64,000 bases of DNA from Cephalotrichum gorgonifer (Eukaryota; Ascomycota; Sordariomycetes; Microascales; Microascaceae): positions 1,164,744 to 1,228,743 of the forward strand of contig ONZQ02000009.1 of NCBI GenBank assembly GCA_900312665.1, written 5' to 3'. The position numbers were made by a program, and so were the translations under genes. The notes under the pieces were generated by a model that was given only the letters and a program-made list of their open reading frames with translations, was not told the DNA's origin and did not search any database. Positions 56,930 through 64,000 of this stretch are shown here, piece after piece. The stretch's first letter is position 1. Every line of letters begins with the position of its first letter.

Positions 56930-58659
56930 ATGGCCACTGCATCCACCAACTCCTCCTATCTCCTCCGGACCCCCTTTAATATCCCTAGCGAATGGGGCAA
57001 CAGATGGGCTGTGGCATTCGGCAGTGACGACTCCAGCATCATGATAGCAGCCCTATCCGTCATCGTCGGCCTATCCACTGTCCTCCTCTGGAACCTGATC
57101 AGCTTTGTCGGCAAATATTGGTCGGTCAAACGAAAACTCACCCTTGCCACGATCTGGAACTCCAACGACGCCTGGTCTGCCTTCAAGGGGTTCTTTAGAT
57201 ATACCTTCCTGAGCTCCCATGATGGTGGCTCAACGATTCGTCGAACGAACGGCTCGGCGGACGGGGAAGAGCCGATCGCTACAGGGAGCACACCCACCCC
57301 GAGCCACCAAGCGATGACAGGGAGAAATCCGCGGCAAAGACGAGAACGGAGTCCACGGCAGAGGATGGAACAGGAACCAGATCTAAAGGTGACTTCTGGT
57401 ACGGTCTTTTCTTCTGCGTTTCGGCCTTCGCTGTGTTCGCAGGGGGCATAGCCATAGGTATCGTGGCACCCTCGCTCATCCTGATCGGCGCCGTTGCTCC
57501 TGTAAAGACGAGTCTTGTTTACTACCCTAGGCCCCCGGAGCAGGAGGTGGCGGCCGAGGTCATTCAGGAATTCGGTCTCCGCGCTCCCGGCGCCATGCGA
57601 TCTCTGGGACACGTGGATGCAGTCATGGACATCCTCAGGTCCCAGGTCTTGATACAAGTCGACACCAGTCACCAGGCCATAGGGGAGGATAGGGTCGTCA
57701 GCCTGAAGTACATCTACTACATATCCGGGCTGGAAATGGGGCTTAGGCACGGGGACAGGCTATGCTTGCGAGTGGAGGGCTTTTGCATAACAGAATACGG
57801 GTGGAGGAACGAAACCGAGGACGCCGACGATGTCATGGACCTGTACGACATGTGGGGCAATCCTGACCAACAGAACCGGGTCCTTCTGAATGAAAACGAA
57901 ATCTTCCATGCCCCGTCGGCAACATTCATCATCCGCGACGACCCTGAAAATGTGGGAACATCGACCTCTAACATGACCTACGCTGTCCTGGTACACTCGG
58001 CACATCGATCGAGCATCACCAGCGGAGGAGATCCGTGGTAGGCGACCGAATCACGGGACGCCGAAGCACCGCCAGCTGTTTATGACGCTGAGTTCTGGAT
58101 GCGGAGGGGACGCCCGGTCCTCTCCTGCTGGGAGATGAGCAGCTGGTTATATGGCGGCTATACCGCAGACACTTCTTCAGACTAAAGGACATACCCGGCA
58201 TAAAGATCCCCCGGGTCCTCCTCGAGGTCCTGGAGACCGCCCTAGGCTCTGGGCCCATGGTTTCCAGGCTCGGCAACGCCAGCGGCGATTCGGCCCTACG
58301 GGTCCCGAGCCACGAGCCCAAAAGGGGTAATAAACGCCGCGGAATCCAGCATGGCCGCCGACATGGAGCGCCCCATCCTCGCCAGCTACATGGCCACCAT
58401 GAACGTCTTCACCGACACCCTGCTCTTTGACCGGAAGACGGACTACGAGAGCGTGGTGACGGGCCCCGACGGGCTGCCTAAGGATGGAGCCGGGGACTTT
58501 GTCGTGTCGGACTCGTACGTCCAGACCTTCTCCCAGACGGGGATTGCCACCCTCGGGGGCATCTTCGGCACGCTGCTCGTCGCCAACGCTGTCATCTCGC
58601 TATTGCTGGCCCTTAAGAAGAATAGCAATTCAGGGACGTGGAAGCTGTTCCACGACTAA
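56930..58659 (+). pseudogene. Disabled fungal membrane-protein gene (one nonsense, three frameshifts)
   Basis: Coding-like sequence runs almost without break for 1.7 kb but changes frame. It starts at an ATG (56930), passes one hydrophobic segment (IMIAALSVIVGLSTVLLW), then a hydrophilic stretch in which the frame must shift near 57296-57310. Next comes a second helix (LFFCVSAFAVFAGGIAIGIV) and a conserved-looking extracellular part. At 58039-58041 a TAG follows GGDPW although the same frame stays protein-like beyond it (GRPVLSCWEMSSWLYGG). Further single-base shifts are needed near 58183 (after TSSD) and within AAAAGGGG at about 58319-58326. The last frame ends with a membrane helix and a stop at 58659. 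The arrangement matches a Pezizomycotina family of large membrane proteins of unknown function (recognised by eye). Introns do not explain the breaks; sequencing error at homopolymers could explain the shifts but not the TAG. Confidence 0.65.
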
Positions 58660-59591
58660 AGCGCCGAGGCCACGGGCAAATCAGGACTGGGCAATGGTAG
58701 CCCGGGCGGGGGCACCTAGCAACGTTGGGTCCAGCAGCGTCCTCTGAGCTAATGAGCCAAGGGGTAGAGGGGTAGAGGGGTAGAGGGGTAGAGGGGCGCG
58801 TCAACATCATCAGAACCAGAACGAGAGGAGATTCTAGGGGGAGGTGAGACGGACGAGTCGCGAAAGGTAGCATTCGTCTTCATTTAATCATGATAATATT
58901 GTTCCCCCGGGTCCATGGGCGAGTCTTATCCGTGATAGCAGCTGCGAGCAGGTGCCATGACCTCTGTTCCCAGGGTGGATAGGTGGACACGCACCATCAC
59001 ACATCGGCCCGACATACCACGACTAGAGACCGACCCCGCGGTTGGAATGCCTCAGAACGTCGGTCACTGACTGTCAGTCCATTATTACCCCCCTCGCCAC
59101 CATCCAGGTGTTTTCAATCACAGCCCGGGGGAGGAATACCGCACGCCAGGATCGGACATCTAGGTAGAGCTCCCCCCCAAAAATGCCGGTCAAGAATAAT
59201 TGTAAAAATGATTGTATCAATTAGCAAGCTGTGAACGTAGAGAAATAAAGTTAAATGAGAGCTGCAGGATAGCTAGTCAAGCAAGCTCACAACCCCGCTT
59301 GCTATGTTCAGCTTCAACCTCGTTACCCCGCCATGCGCAAAGCAAGAGAGAAAAAAAAACGGAAGAAAACAAACGGAGCACCCCACCTCGGCAACAACCA
59401 TGAACAGTAAGGGAAAAGAAACCCCTCATTACGTAGTATGATGTGAGGTATTCTCCCTCCGTCCCCCGAGGGATAGTATAGCCAGAGTGATTTCTCTCAT
59501 TTGCTCAACAGAATTGACATCTCTGCCAGACAATTCCCCCCCCCCTTCATCTACACATTTACCAATTGCCATTTAATCTTCCTCCGTGACA
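58660..59591. other. Interval between the pseudogene and PGK
   Basis: About 930 bp with the G-rich minisatellite listed separately. The last 120 bp are CT-rich with a CAG followed by AATTGACA near 59507, as in strong fungal promoters and leaders. No gene seen. Confidence 0.45.
58761..58796 (+). repeat. (GGGGTAGA)x4 GGGG minisatellite, G-quadruplex candidate
   Basis: Four perfect 8-bp units followed by a fifth GGGG give five runs of four G separated by TAGA, an ideal G-quadruplex pattern on the plus strand. Confidence 0.8.
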
Positions 59592-61272
59592 ATGTCTCTT
59601 TCCAACAAGCTCTCCATCTCCGATGTCGACCTCAAGGGGAAGCGGGTCCTCATCAGGGTAAGCTCTCTCTGCCCCTCCGTGCTCCTTGCCCCTCGTTTTT
59701 GTTGCCCCTCCATCGACACCTCGCTTGAGCTATCGTGATGCGCCACAGGCGCGGAATCAACCCCCCAACGACAGATCCTAGCCCCCCCGTCCCTACCCTT
59801 GCCTTCCAACCTCAGCCTCGCAGAAAGATTGTTCTCTGTTCTGCTTGACAGCTTCACCTCCTCTCTCGCTAGGAAGACAAAAAAGAAAGCAAGAAAAAAA
59901 AGAGAAAAAAAAGCTAACCCTCGCTAGGTTGACTTCAACGTCCCCCTAGATGGCACCACCATCACCAACAACCAGCGCATCGCCGGCGCCATCCCCACCA
60001 TCAAGCATGCCATCGAGGCCGGCGCCAAGTCCGTCATCCTCATGTCCCACCTCGGCCGCCCCAACGGCTCCCCCAACCCCAAGTACAGCCTCAAGCCCGT
60101 CGTCCCCGAGCTCGAGAAGCTCCTCGGGAAGCCCGTGACCTTCGCGCCCGACTGCGTGGGTCCCGAGGTCGAGGCCATCGTGAACAAGGCCGACGGCGGC
60201 GCCGTGGTGCTGCTCGAGAACCTGCGGTTCCACATCGAGGAGGAGGGCTCCGCCAAGGACGCCCAGGGGAACAAGACCAAGGCCGACAAGGAGGCTGTCG
60301 AGAAATTCAGGAAGGGGCTTACCGCCCTTGGTGATGTCTTCATCAGTGGGTAACCCCTTTTCTTACTTACTCTCTCTACCCTTTCCCCCCTTCCCTTCCC
60401 CATCGTCTCTCTCCTCCTACCTCGCCTCAAGGTGGGGGAGTATAGAGATGAGAACACGGTGAAAGAGACAAAAACAAGAGACTCTGTAACTAACACACAA
60501 CGCAGACGACGCCTTCGGCACCGCCCACCGCGCCCACTCCTCCATGGTCGGCGTGGACCTCCCCCAGAAGGCCGCCGGCTTCCTCATGAAGAAGGAGCTC
60601 GACTACTTCGCCAAGGCCCTCGAGAGCCCCCAGCGCCCCTTCCTCGCCATCCTCGGCGGCGCCAAGGTCTCGGACAAGATCCAGCTCATCGACAACCTCC
60701 TCGAGAAGGTCGACACCCTCATCGTGTGCGGCGGCATGGCCTTCACCTTCAAGAAGGCCCTCGAGGGCATGAGCATCGGCAACTCCCTCTTCGACGAGGC
60801 CGGTAGCAAGACCGTACCCGACCTCATGGCCAAGGCCAAGAAGAACGGTGTGAAGGTCGTACTGCCCGTCGACTTCGTCACCGCCGACGACTTCTCCCCC
60901 AACGCCAACACCGGATCCGCCACCGACAAGGACGGCATCCCCGAGGGCTGGATGGGTCTCGACTGCGGAAGCGAGAGCGTCAAGCTCTTCAAGGCGGCCA
61001 TCAATGAGGCCAAGACCATCCTGTGGAACGGCCCCGCTGGTGTCTTCGAGTTCGACAAGTTCGCCAACGGCACCAAGGCCACCCTCGATGCCGCCGTCGA
61101 TGCCGCGGCCAAGGGTAAGATCGTCATCATCGGTGGTGGCGACACCGCTACCGTCGCGGCCAAGTACGGTGTCGAGGACAAGCTCAGCCACGTCTCGACC
61201 GGTGGCGGCGCGAGCTTGGAGCTGCTCGAGGGCAAGGATCTTCCTGGTGTGACCGCTCTGTCGAACAAATAA
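59592..61272 (+). CDS. pgk1: Phosphoglycerate kinase
   Basis: Three exons (59592-59657, 59928-60345, 60506-61272) encode 416 residues, the canonical length. It converts 1,3-bisphosphoglycerate and ADP to 3-phosphoglycerate and ATP in glycolysis. Substrate-site segments are RVDFNVPLD (formed across intron 1), SHLGRPNG, LLENLRFH and INDAFGTAHRAHSS (the asparagine is made by intron 2 splicing). Nucleotide-site segments are FLAILGGAKVSDK, the GNSLFDEAG region, NGPAGVFEF and the glycine-rich GGGDTATVAA, ending STGGGASLELLEGK. Intron 1 is 270 bp, much longer than the others in this window, and sits close to the start. Codon use is strongly biased to C-ending codons, as expected for a highly expressed gene. 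Confidence 0.97.
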
Positions 61273-61928
61273 ATCTGTACATGGGTGCGAGGGAGAGGGC
61301 CCTTCCCACGGAGGGTCTCTCTTTTGTGATGTTAATGTGGGACACGGGATCCGATGGGAAATGGGAACATGCTAGATAAGAAACGATATAGGAAATATGA
61401 CGAGCGTGACTGTGACACCTACTCTGCCTATCGCGTGACTTCAGCTTCGTAGTAATGGGGTCTCTAGGTGAGGAGAGGGGGGCTACACTAGTGTTAGAGT
61501 TCACATGTGAGCGTGGGCAAGTGGCAGATGAGTTTCCGGCCTCTCCATACCCCCCGTAGGGAACATTATATTCGCTGTCTATCATCGTTGAAAAGAGGAG
61601 CGGGACGTATCCATATCATAGACAGACCTCCTCGCCCGTACCGCTGCTATCCCCCATGGCCCCCATCACCGATTCCCTCTCGCCCCGAGGAATAACAACG
61701 GACGGCTTCCGCCAGACTCTTCTCCAGTATTCGCGAACAGAATGCCTGGTAACCACTGGGGGTTGGAACACGACCCTGGTAAAACCGCACCAGTCTCGTC
61801 ATCTTGCCATCTTCCCTAACCGTGAAATAGCACACGCCCCTCTTCCCTGCTTTATCAAAACACACCGCGCAAAAGACTTTCTCCACCATCTGTTTGACGA
61901 AGAAAACGAAGTTTCTCGGCCGACCATT
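61273..61928. other. Convergent 3' interval between PGK and SEM1
   Basis: About 650 bp between stop codons on opposite strands. No gene or repeat supported; expected to hold both 3' UTRs. Confidence 0.45.
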
Positions 61929-62354
61929 CTATCGCTTCTTCGCGCTCTCCACCTTCTTCAGCTCCTCCCTCAACTGCGTGGAGAAGTCATCCGTCGTGTC
62001 GTCGTCGTCCCAGCTCTCCTCCCAGAGGTGCTTGGTGTTCGCGCCGCCCGCGGCCTCGGTCTCCTCCTGTGGCCAGTCTGTTGATATTCCTTCTTGTCAG
62101 TCATGGATGTTTCTTTTTTTTCCTTCCCTTGTAAAGGCTAAGGAAGGAGAGTAGGCGACCGGGGTAGATAGCAGGGAGGCAGGGGGGGGGGGGTCCGAAA
62201 AGGAAGGAAGAAGTAGTGGTCCAGACGTACCTTCTACGGGGAAGTCCTCGAACTCATCGTCCTCGCCAATAGCGGCGGGCTTCATCTCCTCAGGCTTAGG
62301 CTCCTCCGCCTGTTTCTGCGTCGTGGTGGCGGGCTTGGGATCAGAGGACGCCAT
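61929..62354 (-). CDS. sem1: SEM1/DSS1, small acidic subunit of the 26S proteasome lid
   Basis: Two exons (62354-62231, 62077-61929) give 90 residues; yeast Sem1 has 89. The two acidic-aromatic boxes of the family are present: DDEFEDFPVEDW, formed across the intron, and HLWEESWDDDDTTDDFS, followed by the C-terminal helix QLREELKKVESAKKR. Sem1/DSS1 is a disordered protein that staples the proteasome lid and also joins the TREX-2 mRNA export complex and BRCA2-type complexes. The intron (153 bp) contains a G12 run on the plus strand, that is poly-C on the sense strand. The start codon is the only one that gives the normal N-terminus. The second exon is too short to stand out as an ORF on its own. 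Confidence 0.93.
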
Positions 62355-62441
62355 TGTCGGATTGCTGGATGTTGGCTGTGGGCAGCAATGAGGAAGGAGG
62401 GATCGGTGGCGGGATTAGGCTTGTTCGGATGAGTTGTGGCC

Positions 62442-63105
62442 TTAGGCTGCCACAGTGGTCTGACCGCGAAGTGGAGAGTACCATAAATTACCGCCACCAC
62501 CAGGATCGCGATTGTAAGGCATACCCCCAGTGCCCTGTGGCGCCCCAGGGGGCCAGGGTCTCCTCCCGTGAGAATGGGAGGCAGCTAACCACCCTCCCTG
62601 GCCCCCTGGGTGTTGTCGGCATTGGGGTCGTCGCGGGGGGCGTCGGTGGTGGTGGTGGTGGTGGTGGTGGTGGTGGCGGGGTCGCGGGCGTCGGGGGCGG
62701 CCGGTGGCGGAAGTGAGATCTGTGGCGGAGATGGCGCCTGTGGCGGAGTTGGAGCAGGGGTGATGGGGCGGGCGACAGTGGTGGTGGCTGGTGAGTCGGT
62801 GGCAGGGGGGGATGTTGGCATCGGTGGGGTTGGTGGCCGGGGGGGGGTTGGTGGTTGGGGGGGCGGCTTCTCCTTCCCCCTCGGCCCCTCCCTGGGCCCC
62901 CGCGACCTCCTGATTGGCTTGAGTCCTGCTCGCTGTTAGTTACGAGATCTCGACTTGAGATCATCAGTTTGCTAGCAAAGTAATGAATCCACTTACGCGG
63001 CGGGCGGGGACCCAGGGGAACTTGGCTGAGGGCCGAAGGGGCGGAGTTCGATGTCGCCCGAGTTCTGGTCCCCCAAAAAAATATTAAAAATTCCAAAACT
63101 ATATG
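62442..63105 (-). other. Traces of an unmodelled multi-exon gene
   Basis: On the minus strand a GTAAGT donor at about 62996 and a CTAACAGCGAGCAG branch/acceptor ending at 62926 define a good intron. Flanking it, one frame reads GDQNSGDIELRPFGPQPSS, then (after splicing) ATQANQEVAGAQGGAEGEGE, then Pro/Thr/His-rich low complexity. The frame stays open to a TAA at 62444-62442 with GMPYNRDPGGGGNLWYSP near the end. A second branch/acceptor (CTAACACATATAG) lies at about 63100-63112. The start and upstream exons were not found and the low-complexity middle may be another intron, so no CDS is claimed. Confidence 0.35.
62544..62610. repeat. 15-bp perfect inverted repeat with inner stem
   Basis: CCCAGGGGGCCAGGG (62544-62558) and its exact complement (62596-62610) are 37 bp apart. 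Inside, CCTCCC (62562-62567) pairs with GGGAGG (62576-62581). Together they can form a strong GC-rich hairpin in DNA or RNA. A (GGT)n/(ACC)n microsatellite follows at about 62647-62678. Confidence 0.75.
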
Positions 63106-64000
63106 TGTTAGCCGAAATGCACCTGTCCATGCACACTTGGAAGTCGCATCGACGCAGGATACAGGGATAATGGTCAATGCAGGATGCTGAACAGAACTGC
63201 GAAGCTCGGGGTCCAACTCAGACACTTTTGATGTTATAGGGACCAATATAGGAGGATGGAGAAAAACTGTGAAGCTCGGCATCCAACTCGGATGCTTGGA
63301 GTAACTGCAGAATGTTTGGCACAAACTCCGGACGCGTGGGATGTGGATGGAAATGGGGCGTCTGGCGAGGGAGGATGGGACTACCATCTGCCTTCTTCCC
63401 TGCAGATGGAAAAACGGCAAGGAACTAGGGAGAGATCTGATGAAGAAGGGGGCGTGATATCGATCGGACACTGGGAAAATGGGTGGGCTTACGAAAACAT
63501 GATGATGATGATAATTGGGGAAAAGAGAGAAGCGAAATCACAGGCTGCTGGAACAAAACGTATTTATTACACTGCCTCATGATGCTCTACGTGCCTTCAG
63601 CCGTCGAGGTTCATTCTCCAAGTCCAAGGTTTCGCTAGCTTGTCCTGCCGAGTTCATTGCGCTCAACCCGGCAGGCGGCCTCGGCATTCCAGCATACGTC
63701 TTAGGAAGCTAGGTGGTCATGCTGGGGCAGCCTGTATGTGTGACTTGATAGATTAAGGAGAACGTTCTGGTTACTTAGCAAGTGCTGGTGGAGCATGGCT
63801 CTGAAGCCATTGCTACGCTGGTTCCTTCCTGGACCTGGGCGGAAGGGGGCGAACCGCCAAGTTTCCGAATCGTTAACACAATTCGGCGATGGAATCACGA
63901 ATGCATCGGGTCATTGTGGCTTTTGGTTAATGCGCGATCAATCGATATACCTGGAGATTGGGCTTATAGTGACGAAGGCAATGGGAGCAACCCTAAATGC
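63106..64000. other. Right end of the window, unassigned
   Basis: About 900 bp. Two nearly identical short phrases occur at 63198-63227 and 63269-63298: CTGTGAAGCTCGG- and TCCAACTC-like segments, with GGATGCT nearby, suggesting a small local duplication of about 71 bp. It may contain upstream exons of the minus-strand gene traced at 62442-63105. No other feature seen. Confidence 0.4.

Noticed and set aside
62488..63471. 327-codon minus-strand frame with a proline run
   Set aside because: It reads through a good intron (about 62926-62996) and a microsatellite in a frame that gives Pro/Arg/His low complexity; another frame fits the splice sites better.

Overview
The window is a piece of nuclear genome from a filamentous ascomycete (Pezizomycotina; probably Sordariomycetes, which is inference). 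Short GT-AG introns with CTAAC/CTAAT branch sites, dispersed single-copy housekeeping genes on both strands, an intron-containing tRNA gene and long fungal-specific proteins all point this way. Two runs of N (6874-7212 and 41959-42233) are assembly gaps in low-complexity DNA. Exon borders below were chosen by splice signals, reading phase and family similarity judged by eye; no search was run.

Layout. 1-7.8 kb: RPB12 (shared RNA polymerase subunit) faces GPN1 (RNA polymerase II assembly GTPase) tail to tail. GPN1 shares a divergent promoter with cytosolic tyrosyl-tRNA synthetase, and that promoter carries two TGACTCA (CPC1/Gcn4-type) sites. A six-exon membrane-protein gene with CorA-like topology follows; the first gap lies inside its second intron. 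7.8-14 kb: about 6.3 kb with no convincing gene. 14-20.5 kb: an arginyl-tRNA synthetase paralogue whose two ATP-site motifs are eroded, an intron-containing tRNA with apparent anticodon AGC, an Mpv17/PMP22-family gene and SEC11 signal peptidase. 21-25.4 kb: BRF1 (TFIIIB) and a tRNase-Z-like metallo-hydrolase, both on the minus strand. 28-32.8 kb: a 1525-residue fungal protein made of three diverged copies of a domain of about 290 residues plus a cysteine-rich tail, with a hydrophobic N-terminus. 34.7-45.1 kb: a DUF1349-type lectin-like protein, a long alpha/beta hydrolase with a disordered N-terminal half, the second gap, and an acidic nuclear protein that may be of the IFH1/CRF1 type. 48.9-55.3 kb: a kinesin with a large insert in its motor domain, then RRP3 and SSF1, two ribosome-biogenesis genes sharing a 357-bp divergent promoter. 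56.9-62.4 kb: a membrane-protein pseudogene with one nonsense codon and three frameshifts, phosphoglycerate kinase, and SEM1/DSS1. Traces of a further multi-exon minus-strand gene are seen at 62.4-63.1 kb.

The genes are mostly unrelated housekeeping functions, with a bias to RNA polymerase and ribosome biogenesis (RPB12, GPN1, BRF1, RRP3, SSF1, possibly the IFH1-like gene). The most unusual items are the degenerate ArgRS paralogue beside a gene-poor block, the triple-repeat protein, and sense-strand poly-C tracts inside several introns. I saw no transposon, CRISPR array, rRNA gene or biosynthetic cluster.
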